Positions 46,112 through 58,500 of a stretch of 64,000 bases of DNA are shown piece by piece (the first letter of the stretch is position 1; every line of letters starts with the position of its first letter). Both the position numbers and the translations under genes were made by a program. Origin of the DNA: Rhizophagus irregularis (Eukaryota; Glomeromycota; Glomeromycetes; Glomerales; Glomeraceae); assembly GCF_026210795.1 (NCBI RefSeq), contig NC_089446.1, forward strand, positions 2,943,001 to 3,007,000, written 5' to 3'. Below the pieces are notes generated by a model. It was not told the origin of the DNA, made no database searches, and worked only from the letters and a program-made list of their open reading frames with translations.

Positions 46112-48023
46112 TCATATTTGTATCGCTTGGTTATTAAGATTATTCATAGTGTCAGTTGCAGAATTCGAAGTCTCTCCAGATTTAACTAATTTATTCCGGA
46201 TACCGTCTAAATAATGTACATCAACAACATATTCTCGTAAAAATAATTCCAAATTATTAATTCTCAATTCATTTTCCTCAGCTAATGAAAGATCGTGATT
46301 TGAAGAATCACGATTTTTAGTATTTGTATATGATGTATCAAAAAATGGAATTATTGGAAAGGTTTTCTGAAACCTTTTTCTTGTTAATCGAGAAAGTCCG
46401 CAGCAATATGATTGTACGATTCCCCATGGTCGTAATTGGTCCGCACCTATAAAGAAATAAAGGTACACATTGATTTCATGACTTAATATATAAAATATAA
46501 GTGTATTTTTTTTTTTATAACATAAAAAATTAGGCTTACCAAAAAGCAATGCATATGCCGCTGTTGCTAATCCCCACGCACCACCTACTAAACCTATACC
46601 ATTTAGGTACTGTATATTATTGAATTTTTTTTGATTAATTAATTTTTTAAATGAGATGTTAAAATATTAACAAGATAAAATACTACTCACTGTACGTGAT
46701 CTTTTTCATAAAGAAAAAATTATTAATATTATACGTGTTGTGATTGTAGTTAGCAGTTATTTATACATCGCATCTCAAATCATAATAGTTACGATAGATA
46801 CCTAACTTCTTTATCTACTTGAGTGGTACGACTTATGGGACGTATCGAAATAGATACTCTATTTGGATTGATTATATTATTTATTGGTAATGGACTTGAC
46901 ACTAAAAAAGTATATATTAAATGAAAAATTAAATTTTAAAAAAAAATCAAATTTTAATAAATAAAAGACTTACATAAAGTAGTTTCAATATATGGCTTTG
47001 TTTCATAACTAGGGGGAATAATACCAAAATCATTTATCCAACTTGGTATTATAAACTCTTTAATTTTACGAGAATATATAAATTGGTATAACTAAAAAAA
47101 TGAGTTCGTTAAGACCTTTGATTTTAAATTATCTAATTTGCGATATAAAATATACCTGATTTGTCACTAAATAATATGCGTTCATTGTGGAAATTGTATC
47201 ATCAAAACTTGAACCTGAAGTAGTAGTCTCTAATTCATAATATTTCTTTTCCTTGATATACTTAGTAAACGGATCGTAATCTAAAATTTTTATAAATATT
47301 TTAAATTAAATTACATATCAACTGAATGTAATTACAAGTTCTTTAATAATTTTACCTGAATCAAAAGCATTTATTTCAAATGAGGGTTGGAACAATTCAT
47401 CGGATGTATAATTACTATCATTAGTGATAAGGTCTATCATTATAGACGTTAACCCATATAAATTATTTGATTCACTAAAATTATAAAACATAATATCTTG
47501 TGATGGTTGATAAGCTCCAAGATAAACTTGTATTGACCCATATTTTACATCAGGGAGAGTCATATCTGACATACAATCTACCATTTTAGGATCTGAACTA
47601 GGATCTGAACTTCCATTTCCTAAAAGTAAAAAAAAGCATTTAAAAATATAGTATAAATTTAAATTTAATTAAAAAAAAAAACTTGATAGACTTACTAAAA
47701 TAAAATTCAGTACAAGTTATTGTGAAATTATATGGAGATTTAACAATGAAATCTAAAAATTTTGTTTAGCATTCAAATTATTGTATTGATTTCACGTAAT
47801 AATTACAAAAAAAAAGTCAAAATTAATTACTTGGAGGACGAAAAATAGAATTAATAAAAGAAGTTTTGATAATTGGAGCATCGAAAATTACATCTTTTAT
47901 TACAAAAGAGAGGTAGGCTGTCAAACAAGCTATAAATATAATCATTATAAAAAGTTTTAATATAAAGAGGATTGGAGGTTCGCTACGACGACGGTATCCG
48001 CGAAACAAATCTCCTAGATTCAT
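46112..48023 (-). CDS. two-TM membrane protein, copy B
   Basis: Nine exons: 48023-47831, 47752-47696, 47619-47356, 47280-47156, 47091-46974, 46901-46802, 46700-46691 (10 nt), 46609-46540 and 46446-46112; total 1272 nt, 423 residues. It has the same plan as copy A: a basic start (RGYRRRSEPP), TM1, an ectodomain with PSWINDFGIIPP, a Gly-rich TM2 and an RPWGIVQSYCCGLSRLTRK segment. The C-terminal tail stops at NNLNNQAIQ. Homology to the sibling tails resumes downstream in a shifted frame, so a recent frameshift shortened it. No Kelch gene lies upstream; this copy has lost, or never had, the divergent partner. Confidence 0.83.
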
Positions 48024-49309
48024 AATTTAAATTTTATTTGGAGAAATTTATAATTGAGAGATTAAATTTTAAAAAATGAATTTCAGAATTCGAAAGTTAC
48101 ATAATAAATATAAGACTGCAAAAAGTTTTATAAAAAGTAAAACGTGTAATAAGATTCCATTTACGTAATTAAGCGTAATACATCACAGTCAGCTGCGACA
48201 CAAAATTTTTCAAAAGGAAATTTAACAAATAACACGTCCATTCTTTAACGTAAAAATCAACTATATCAAGTCCGGTTTAGTTTTGATGACCACATTAAGC
48301 TTAAGCTTATGCTATATCAAATAATTCGATGGATTTTTTTGTGACTGAAATGATGATCATATCCTGGAATGCATTAGATCATTTCTTTGAAATGGCATTT
48401 TTATGGATTAGATTTTGCATTTTGTCCAACCATAAATCCAAATTTGGATGAAAAAAGACTCGGATAATATTATATGTTGGTATAATAAATAACAAAACTA
48501 ACGTTTTTTAGATTTTTTTTTGAATATCCTCTCTTTTTGTAAAATAATATCTGATATTTTTTTTTCATTTTTTTTTCATTGAAAAAAAAAATCAAGAAAA
48601 AAAAATTTATAAAAATAAAAAAGGAAATGACTTTCCATTTTTGATCTATTCGGAAAAAAAATTTATATTTCTTTTTATCAAAAATTCATAAAATTTAAAA
48701 AAGGGAAAATGACTTTCATTTTGATTTACTTCATAAACTTTATAAATAATTTGATTTTTGAATCAAAATGAATTTTGTCCAATTTTTTAATGATGTATGC
48801 GAATTTGCAGATCACTATTTACTTTTCTTATTTTAACCTAATAACTAGCCAGTATTTTTTTTGTTTCAGTACCCACCACAGAACACGGGACTGACGGGGA
48901 CAAATTCGAGCGTATTAATTAATAGCATCACGGGATCAACGATCAGGGATCGGAGCATATTATTTTTTAATATTAAAATAATTAAAGATCGTAAATTTTA
49001 GAAATGTAAGAATGCATTTGTTTATACGAGATTATCATAAATGTTGTAAATCATCATTAGAATAATGAAGAAAAATAAATTGTTTCATTTGATGTATTGT
49101 TTTAATTTTATTTATTATTTAAAAAAAAATACAATAAATTAAAAATTAATGTGAAAAATTTTATATATTTAATAAAGGAAAATAAGTTTAATGCAATCTC
49201 CGATACCTTTTTTGTTTATTATTAACTTTTTTATGCTCAGCAATTATATGGTTAAAAATATATATATATATATATTTTTAAAAAAGAATAAGAAAATAAA
49301 TTTTATTAT
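48024..49309. other. intergenic; orphan upstream region of copy B
   Basis: The first ~60 bases (GAAATTTATAATTGAGAGAT) match the start of the divergent promoter at 55269, but no Kelch coding remnant follows. A short GC-richer patch at 48868-48955 stands out from its AT-rich surroundings and is unexplained. The rest is homopolymer-rich. Confidence 0.5.
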
Positions 49310-50266
49310 TTAAGTTTCACTAGAGGTTTCGTTTTGGGTCATGGTTGGAAGGGGGTTTTCTTGTAATGTGGATGCTAGTGATTGGCTTCGAGTCTTCCTG
49401 GTGGAAGATAGTTGTGAAAGTGTAACACGACCTCTTTTTAAACGTGGTGTAGATCCTCTTGGTGTACGAGGTGTGTTCCTTGAACTTGTTGACTCTTGGT
49501 TCAACCATGGTAGATTAATGGATTGAGCAGACGTATTAGGTCAGTTGCTAGAAATTAGTGATATATCATTTAATTTCAAGATATGTTTCCCAGGTATAGA
49601 CTCTTCAGTTGTGCTGGTATCTATGATGGATTCTTGATAATAGAGTAGGCCTGATAAAATTGCCATCGTAGATCTCATGGTTTGATTGATAGAATTAGTT
49701 TTATTGGCCAAATAATTAATATTTGAATTATGTCTCATCTCTAACCAAAAATCCTTTGGTTCTCTATTTCCAAGATTTTCTTCCACGTGAAAGTCAAGAA
49801 CAGATTCGTCACCTACATTTTTAACAGTTTGAGTGGTCAAACCCGTCACCATTATGTTTATGCCTACAGCTGGCATCATATCAAAATCAAGACTTGGCAT
49901 AGGTTTAATTGATGTAGCGTTGACCTATTATTTCAATTTTTTCAAAATTAATAATTTGATACTAATTTTTATTTTATTTTAATTTTTGTTTTTTGAACTA
50001 AAAATAAGTAACATTACCGTGTACCATCCATTGCAGGCAATAAATTTACCTCTCAAGTAAATTACCTGGCCATTTTCAAATTCTTCAATTTGTGTATCAA
50101 TTTCTTTATCCAATGGAACAAACGCTTTAATTTTTAGATATATGATTTTGGTTGGGTCTTCATCACTCAGTCTGGATATTCCAGTTATTTCTTTTATGCT
50201 ATATTCCTTTGTCGACCTCTGGGTTGAATCGTGAATGTAGCATATCGTACTCAACTTTGCTGGCAT
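49310..50266 (-). CDS. hypothetical protein, OB-fold-like, with in-frame TGA
   Basis: Exon 1 50266-50018 (starts MPAKLSTICYIHDSTQ) and exon 2 from 49923, joined in phase 0. The first stop is the TGA at 49541-49543, giving about 210 residues. The region around GQVIYLRGKFIACNGWYTV and NIMVTGLTTQTVKN is beta-rich and could be an OB-fold-like nucleic-acid or ligand binding domain; this is weak inference. Beyond the TGA the same frame stays open for 77 codons to 49310 and looks coding: it is rich in Ser, Thr, Pro and Arg (RNTPRTPRGSTPRLKRGR), typical of a disordered basic tail. The TGA may therefore be a recent nonsense change, for instance from CGA. No named family was recognised. Confidence 0.6.
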
Positions 50267-51695
50267 TAGAGATATAGGAGGTAGAAAAGATATTGTAATT
50301 TTTTTTTTTTTAAGAATAAAACTGTATATTTGAAAAATATAAATATACGTTTTTTTTTTAAGTAAAAAAAAATATCAGAGTATTTATATACGAATATTCA
50401 ATAGATGAAATGATAATCGGGTTTTAATTTGAAGAAAAAAAAATGCAAAATGTATGAATTTACGACATGAAATTTTTTTATTTTTATTTTAATTACATGA
50501 AATTTTTTTTTATTTAAAAAAATTAAAAAAAAAGACTTAAAAAAAATGTTTCAATTAAAATATAAGGAATTCTTTTATTAAAGTTTTTAAAAAAAATATG
50601 ATAAAGAGTGGATTCTTTTTAATAATCATTCTTGCACTCCAGAATAAAGATTCATTTTTTTAAAAAAAAATTTTTATTTGATTTGATTAACTAAAGATCT
50701 ATTTTTTTTTTTTTTCGATAATAAAATAAAGGAGTCTGATCGCCGCAAAAAAACCTATTTTAGGATTTTTTTTTTTAGAAGCACGAGTAATTTATGTAAT
50801 ATTGTAATTATTTAAGCCACATCATCCGAATCTTTCCTTTTTTTATATAGATAATATATAAAAATTTATATTATATCGTAAACAACTTATATATTTGGAA
50901 ATAATTTATATTTTGATTAATGTAATATTTGTATTATAGCCACATCATCTGCCTTTTTGTAATTATTTATTTATTTATTTATACCTTTATGGAAATTAGA
51001 ACAGTCAAATAAAAGTCTCGAAAAAAAATACCAGTTTTTTTACATGAATTTATTCGATTTATTTATTTATGTAAATGTAAAAATTATGAAATTATGAAAT
51101 TTGATTGAGTAAATGAGTAAAAAAAAAGAGATAGGAAACAAATAAAGATCAGTTTTTTTTCTTTGATTTAAATTATTTTTTTTATGAATAAATAAATTTT
51201 ATACTGTAAAATATATTGATTGATTGAGTAATGTGTAAAATTTTTATGAAGAAAAAATAATTTTTACGAAATATATTTTTCGTAATAATTTTCGTAATAA
51301 GTTAATTTTGAAAAATTTTTATGAAAAAAATAAATTTTATATTCAGTAATATATGGGTTTATTTATTTTTACATAAATTGACAAATTTTATATTATATAA
51401 TACAGTATATATTGAGTAATACATAAAATTTTCTTTATTTTATTTTTTGTAAATATTGCATAATACATTGAGTAATTTTTTATATATGAAGATAATGAAG
51501 AAAATTTTTTTGATTTGTTGAATAAATTGATAAATTATATTGGGTATAAAATAAAATTTTTTTTTTTTGCGTAAGTAAATATTGCGTAATACGGAGAGTA
51601 ACCCGAAATTTATTTTTTTTTTTAAAATGAAAAAAAATGAAGGAAAAAAAATATATATAGCCCATCGGTTCATAAGGAGGGAGGGTGATTATAGG
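50267..51695. other. gene-free, homopolymer-rich DNA
   Basis: Long A and T runs throughout. Short ORFs on both strands near 51440-51780 consist of Lys/Phe/Ile-rich low-complexity sequence and are not accepted as genes. Confidence 0.55.
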
Positions 51696-51942
51696 GTTAT
51701 TTATTACGACTACAGCAGGCTAGTGAGTACGGTTACGTTATTTGTCACACTATGTACTCACGTACTCACTAACATGTGATTACTGCGCCATTGCCTTATA
51801 TAGTAATCCGCAGCAACACGTGATCATGTCACTTGCCTTATATAGTAATTCCGCAGCAAGTCACGTGGTAATGAGTACGTGAGTACGACACGTAATCACA
51901 CGTAGTCGTACTCACTAGCCTGCTGTAGTCGTAATAAATAAC
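51696..51942. mobile_element. MITE with 36-bp perfect inverted ends
   Basis: The left end GTTATTTATTACGACTACAG continues CAGGCTAGTGAGTACG, and the right end is its exact inverse (51907-51942). Inside, GCCTTATATAGTAATCCGCA is duplicated (51791 and 51834) beside CACGTG-containing words. Length 247 bp; the target duplication is not clear. The perfect ends suggest recent insertion. Confidence 0.85.
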
Positions 51943-53345
51943 AATTTACCGAGGGAGGGTGGGCGTTATACTCTTAGATTTAGGATTCATTATTCTTATT
52001 ATTAAATCTATAATCTAAAATCTAAGATATTAAATTCGCAGGCAAACTTTTCGTGTTGATCACAACCAAAAAAGAGTATACTTTGCAAGTGTTTTGATGA
52101 TCGTTTGACCGGGAGTCTATGGGGCACATTATTTTAAAAAATATAAAAAAAAATTGTACCACTATATTTCAGAGAGTACGACAGATTACCGAATAGGAAA
52201 AGGCCATTGTCTGTTTTTTACTCTACGATAAAAAAAGTTTTGAATTGAAAAGATTGTGATAAAAATACTTGACTAATCTAAAAAAGAAAGACAAATATCA
52301 AATAATCAATAATCTTAGAAAATTTTCATAAATATTGTACTTTAAAAATTTTGAAGAAAGTTTGCAAGAAAATACTGACCACAGTCTTAGAATATGAAAG
52401 ATTACAAGAAAAGAATAGGACTAAATTGCAAAAATATCATAGTGATATTTAAAATACCTATTCACGAAAATTTTACATAAATTTATTAAATAAAGCTTAC
52501 TTAGTTTTCTTTTATTATCTTATAGTAATGCAATGAAATAAATCAAATAGCAGTTCCCCCATTAATAGATCAATTTCTTGTTTTTAGTAAAAATGATAGA
52601 CGTAAATAAATCGATAATTACGATTATTATTTATTAAAAGTACAATATGTTGCATAATTCTATTTTTATTATAAATTCAGAAAATCCTTTTTCTTTTATT
52701 ATTACCTATTTAATTAGAATAAAGAAATTAGCATCTTCCATGAGCTTTTATTTTTCACATTGAGATAGGTTTTATTTTTTTTTCCCCTAAAGTTTATCTA
52801 GCTGTAAACTGTTGACCTTTCCTCTTTTTCTGCCACAGGCTTGCCTTTCTTTACATAATCTTTTTTACTTTGCTCAGGTACCTCAATTTTAAATATTTCC
52901 TGAAAAGAGCCATTTGGATTACAGCATTAAAATACTTTACATTATATTTATAGAAAAGCTGATGCATAATATAGTACGAAAGAATGGCAGTTGCATTAGT
53001 ATTATGGAATTTATGATTTATTATCAATATAATCAAATATTTTATTTTATGTCATTAAAAATTTATTATAACTTATGTTAAGGGATGGATACAGCCAAAA
53101 AATTACAAAAAAAAACGAAAAGAAGTCTTTTTTTTATCAGCATTGATTATTATTAATAAATTAATAAACAAAAATTTCAACGAAATGTAAAAAAAATGAT
53201 TAAAAAAAAATTTATCTCTGATATTGAACTAAATAAAAAATTGATTGGTATAGTGTATCAGAGGTTTTCTTTGTTATTGTAGAATCCGAAACCGTAGAAC
53301 ATATTGAATTCGCACACCTCTTTTTATACCTCTTGATTGTTAAGA
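51943..53345. other. gene-free stretch
   Basis: No gene seen. The right-hand end (about 53235-53345) continues homology to the C-terminal tail of two-TM copy C beyond its stop codon on the minus strand. Confidence 0.5.
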
Positions 53346-53520
53346 CTATTCGTTCATATTTTGTACCTCTTGATTGTTGAGATTATTCGGTCCTTCGCTC
53401 GTATTTTGTACCTCTTGACTGTTGAGATTATTTGGTCCTTCACTCATATTTTGTACCGCTTGATTGTTAAGACTATTCGGTCCTTCAGTTGTATTTTGTA
53501 TCTCTTGATTAGAACTAACT
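53346..53520 (-). repeat. 45-bp coding minisatellite in copy C
   Basis: Three full repeats and one partial repeat encode the period GPN(N/S)LN(N/S)Q(E/A)VQN(M/T)SE. The single equivalent in the siblings is NNLNNHGVQN (copy A) or NNLNNQAIQ (copy B). Unit identity is high, so repeat number may vary between strains. The gene stops inside the last unit. Confidence 0.8.
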
Positions 53521-55268
53521 GATCTATTCTGAATATTATCTAAATAATTTACATCAACTACATATTCTCGTAAAAATAATTCTAAACTATCAATTCTTGA
53601 TTGTAATAATGGTATTAATTCAATTTTTTCATCTAATGAAAGATCGTGATTTGCATCGGTATATGATTTATCATAAAATGGAATTATTGGGAGAGTTTCT
53701 TTAAGTTTTCTTCGTGTTAAGCGAGAAAATCCATAACAATAAGATTGAACGATACCCCATGGTCGTATTGTGTCTGCGCCTATAAAGAAAAATAAAAGTT
53801 TACATATTATATATTTAATTATTTATTACAAGAAATTTTAGCTTACCAAAAAGCAATGAATACATTGCTGCCGCTAATCCCCACGCACCACCTAATAAAC
53901 CCATACCACTTAAGTACTGTATATGAAATAAATATTCATTTTAATTAATATTGTAAATGGAAGAATCCTTAAAGTATTTTATTAGTAAGATAAAATAACT
54001 CTCACCGTATGTGTTCTTTTCATAAATGAAGAGATTATTAATATTTATTACAGTTATAATTAGAAGCTAATAAAGTAATGAAATACGCATAATCTGATTA
54101 TAATTATGATACACACCTAATTTCTCTGTCTATTTGAATGATAGCACCCTTGGGCGTTATACTCATCATCACCATATTATTTGAAGTTCCATTAGGTAAT
54201 GGTACTATAAAATTATTATTATTAAATTTAAAGTTTTTTAAAAATTAATTTAATTTAAATATAAGCCTTACATAAAGTAGATTCAATATATGATTGTGTC
54301 TCATATTTAGAAGGAATACCAAAATCATTCATCCAACTTGGTACTATAACCTCCTTAATTCTACGTTTAAACTCAAATTGGTAGTTCTACAAAAAGTAAA
54401 GAATTCGTTAAAATCTGACTTTATAATAATTTAAATGATACTATATACCTGATTTAGCGCCAAATTATATAAGTTCATCATAGCAACAGAATCATTAAAA
54501 CCTAAACTTGTTCCCAAATCTTTTTGATTAGAAATTATTTCATCAATTTTGTTGTCACTAATATAACTAATAGGCGTTTCATAACCTAAATTTGTTTATA
54601 GAATTTATGAATGAATACTTTATATTAAAATTCAAATTATAAAATTCTTTTAATTGGCTTTTACCTGAATCAAAAGCAACTATTTGAATCAATGCTTGAT
54701 TACTAGCAGATGTGTAATTAGTATCAAGTACAATAAGACCTATAACTACAGAACCCGTCAAAGTATGATCACTTGATTTATTAAAAGTATAAAAGAAGGT
54801 ATCTTTTGATGGTTGATAAGTTCCAAAATAGGCTTGGGATGGCCCACGTTTTTCATCAGGGTGAGTCATATCCGAAATACAATTTACCATTGAAGATTTA
54901 AAATCTTGAGTATAATGTTCTTCAATACAACCTGCTATAGTGAAATTATATTCGGATTTAAAAATAAAACCTAAAAATTTTATAATATTTAATATTGATT
55001 CACGCGATAATTGCCAACAAAAAAAAAAATATATATATATATTATCAAAGTGAATTCATCAATTACTTGGAGGACGAATAGGGAGATTATCATCAGAAAT
55101 ATGAAAAGAAGTTCTGATAATTGGAGCATCTTGTTGTATATCAATTAATATAATAGCTAGATAACCTGCTAAGCAAGCTACAAGTATAATCATCATAAAA
55201 AGTTTTAGTAATAAGAGAATTCTAGGTTCAGTATGACGATATCCACGAAATAAATCTGCTAAATTCAT
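53346..55268 (-). CDS. two-TM membrane protein, copy C
   Basis: Eight exons: 55268-55067, 54970-54665, 54585-54449, 54386-54272, 54204-54117, 54015-54006 (10 nt), 53916-53847 and 53779-53346; total 1362 nt, 453 residues. Same architecture as copy A, with TM1 (LLKLFMMIILVACLAGYLAI), the PSWMNDFGIP motif, a Gly-rich TM2 and an RPWGIVQSYCYGFSRLTRRK segment. Two oddities: the intron that separates exons 2 and 3 in the other three copies is missing, and the C-terminus carries 15-residue repeats (GPNNLNNQEVQNMSE type) encoded by a 45-bp minisatellite. It is paired head to head with the Kelch gene at 55719. Confidence 0.85.
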
Positions 55269-55718
55269 ATTTGAAAGTAATAATTTTTTTTATTTGGGCG
55301 AAATTTATAATCGAGAGATTAAATCTAAAAAACAAATTGATGTAAAAAATAAATATCACTTTTTCTCGCATCTTTATATTGTTTCGTTCATATATATATT
55401 TATATATCTATATAAGAATTTTGAATTTATACAACATAATGTATATGCATGTAAAATTTACATTTGGTTAGATTACTTAGATATACAACACGAAATTCCT
55501 TTTTTATATAATCGATAATTGTGGCTGTGAGAGCATATATAATAGCTATTTTTATCACAATTTAATCATCTTGTAAAACGATACCGGATCTTCAGTACAT
55601 ATTAATGAAAATAATGAGAAAGGAAATTTAAAAATGAAGGATGTGCAACTAAATGTATATCAAAATCCTTTGTTCAGTTCGTACCATCAATTTTTTAGTT
55701 TTTAACCTAAAGTCAACA
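55269..55718. promoter_or_regulatory. shared divergent promoter, pair C
   Basis: 450 bp between the ATG of two-TM copy C and the preferred ATG of the Kelch gene. The segment next to copy C (GAAATTTATAATCGAGAGAT) is conserved upstream of copy B, which has no Kelch partner. The region contains AT-repeat tracts. Confidence 0.5.
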
Positions 55719-57282
55719 ATGTTGTATAGGAAATTAATTCATTATTCGATATTTATTATATTAAGCCAACTATTTAACATAATAATAGTATACGGACAGG
55801 AATATATACCAGGATCTCGAATAAAGCATACAGCAGTTTTCGTTAAACCTGAACTTAAAATATATTATATAGGAGGAAATAATCCTGACAATTTAAAACA
55901 AAATCCTGAAAGTGACATCTTTTATCTTGATATTATTAATACTACTAAAAATTTTTTCTCATCATGGGTAAATTTAAAAAGTCAAGGAGTAAAATTACCT
56001 CATACTTTCTCTCATACTGCTAATATTGGAGGCGCTAATCAAGATTCAGTATATATTATAGGAGGTGCACATTGGAATGAAAATAATACTAATTTTTTAT
56101 ATAGATTTGATACTAAAACAAATGAATTAAGTGTACCAGTAATTGAAGGAAAAGCTCCACAATCACGTATAGAAATGAATTCTGTTAGTAATGAAGGAAA
56201 AATTTATATATTTGGTGGACGAACGTATACTTTGAACGAGTCAGTTTCAATTTATGTTAATCAATTTGATATATTGGATACTATTAATTTGAATTGGCAA
56301 GTTGGTAGTTTAGTTAACTCTCCTGTTGCATTATCCGGTTATACGGCAACATTAGTTAATGGAATTATTTATTATATTGGAGGTAGATCACAACAATATG
56401 TTTTTTCTCCAATGACTGAGGTATAGTATGTAAATAATTAAATTATTTAGAATTTATTATGCTCAATATTTTAAAATATTTGTTATTAAAGATTTTTACA
56501 TATGACATTATCGGTAATAAATGGTCTTTAAAGGTTGGTAATACAATACAAAGTTTAATATAATTGTTTTAACTGATAACAAAATAATTCATTTTCAGAA
56601 AGCTACAACTGCGGATATAGAAACTATGCCAGGATCTAGAACTGGACATTCAGCTGTCTCGTGTAATTTATTTATTATTATTATTCTTTTTTTTCTCTTT
56701 CTCTTCAAAACATAAAAGTATTTCTTCTTTTTTTTATTAGTTGATGGCAAAATTTTTGTATATGGAGGATCGTACTTTAACGGTGATACATCATATGATA
56801 TGCCAGCTAAAAAGACATTCGTTATGTTAGATACAGTTAATTTAGTATGGTCAATACCCCCACTTAATGATACAAATGTACCAGAACTTGCCTATCATAC
56901 TGCTACGTTATTAGCAGATACATCTGCTATGATACTCACTTTTGGTAAGTTATTCTTTGTTTTTAATAGTATAATATATACAGACATCCGTTTTTACTTA
57001 ATTTATTGTTATTTTTTTTTCTTAGGAAATCTTATGAGCGTACCAATTAAAAGTGACAATTTAATTTATTTATTTTATTTAGATGATCCTAATTTTAGAT
57101 GGTATAAAATAACACCACCACCAATTTTATTGCCAAAACCATCGGATACTTCTAGTACACCAACTTCGACAGAGACATCCTCACCAGATAAATTGGTGAT
57201 TGTTAGTGTATCAGTTGGATTAGTTGCGGTTGTTTTAACAATATGTGTAGTATATTATAGGTACAAAAAGGGAAAAAGTTAG
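55719..57282 (+). CDS. Kelch-repeat type I membrane protein, pair C
   Basis: Five exons: 55719-56420, 56492-56533 (42 nt), 56599-56662, 56741-56944 and 57026-57282; total 1269 nt, 422 residues. An upstream in-frame ATG at 55653 exists, but 55719 is preferred because it places the signal peptide (IFIILSQLFNIIIVYG) near the N-terminus, as in the paralogues. Kelch signatures are IYYIGG, VYIIGG, IYIFGG, IYYIGG and VYGG. A short Pro/Ser/Thr stalk (PSDTSSTPTSTETSS) leads to a TM helix (LVIVSVSVGLVAVVLTICVV) and a very short basic tail. Exon lengths and phases match the 44 kb gene. The tail is much shorter than there, so cytosolic signalling may differ. Confidence 0.87.
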
Positions 57283-58189
57283 ATGAAAATGGATAAAGGT
57301 AATGATCAAGGTGAATTTAACGAAGTTGGGATTCAAATTATATAAATTTTTTTGCAAGTATAATAACTAATTATATATTGATTTACAGAAATTTATTTAT
57401 CCCCGTCTACTTGAATATTTAATATCGCCCTTAAAAATCCGTGTTTTACTAACTTTGAGTACTTTGCATAAAAAACGTGACAATTAGCAAGTACCCCCGA
57501 TATAAGTAAATGTATCTGATAATATTTTATTATAAAAAATAAACAAAGTTAAAAATAAATGTATTGAAAATAAAAATATATTGTTCTTAATTTATTTTTA
57601 TTTTTTCTAAATTTAAAATCATTAGTTTTGTTATCTCCGAGAAAATCCGAGAAATCGCATTTCACATGTTGCATATCTGATATGAATATGTTGACTCCAA
57701 ATGTGACTCATAACTGCGGCTTAATTATCTGACTCGAATATATCATGTGATTCGAATATAATTATTACGAGTCTCGGGCAAAATGGACTTTAAATTAACT
57801 TTCTTATGCTTTTTTTAAATAGTTTATTTATTTAAAAAGAATATTAATTACCTAATGTAAGAGTCTAAGAGATTTAGTAAGTTTGAAAATCACATGAGAG
57901 ATTCGAATAATAATTGAGATGTTCGAATTTACACTTCAAATATTTTCAGATATTCGAATCTCATTATGACTTCAAACGGAAGTTCTACAAGGTACAAAAT
58001 ACGCAATTTAATAAATGTATTAGTTCGTTACAGTGCACGAAAAAAAATTCAATCATTCGGCTAAATTATTTTTTATATATATAGTTATCTATTAAAGTAT
58101 TAATAATTAAAGTTCATTGGCAATCAATTACCTAAAAGTTTCCCCTTATTATAGAAACAATGTACTATTTTATGTAAAACTATCGTTAT
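57283..58189. other. gene-free stretch downstream of the Kelch gene
   Basis: AT-rich, probably starting with the 3' UTR. No coding exon or inverted repeat recognised. Confidence 0.5.
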
Positions 58190-58494
58190 TGCTGAGGATT
58201 GTTACTCATCTGTAGTGGAAACTGTGTAAACATTGAATTCAAATTTTTATTATTAAAGCTTCCTCTCTCATATTTTATCACTTGATTGTTAAGATTATTC
58301 ATGGTATCAGTTGTAGAATTTAAAGTCGCTCTAGAATTCTAAACCATCAATTCTTAATCATCCTTCTCAGCTAATGAAAGAGCGTAATTTGAAGTATCAG
58401 TAGATGACGTATCAAAGCTCGAAGGTTTTTTTGTTAAGCGAGAAAATCCGCAGTAATACAATTGTACAATTCCCCATGATCGTAATGTGTCCGC
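58190..58494 (-). pseudogene. isolated last-exon remnant of the two-TM family
   Basis: The acceptor TTTATAG and first codons at 58494 correspond to exon 9 of the two-TM genes (GADT.R.WGIVQLYYCGFSRLTKK). The sequence then degenerates, with in-frame stops around ALSLAEKDD. None of the eight upstream exons is present beyond it. It marks a lost unit of the cluster or a partial duplication. Confidence 0.75.
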
Positions 58495-58500
58495 CTATAA

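Noticed and set aside
51440-51779. Overlapping 61-77 codon ORFs
   Set aside because: They are generated by A/T homopolymers and cross into a MITE end.
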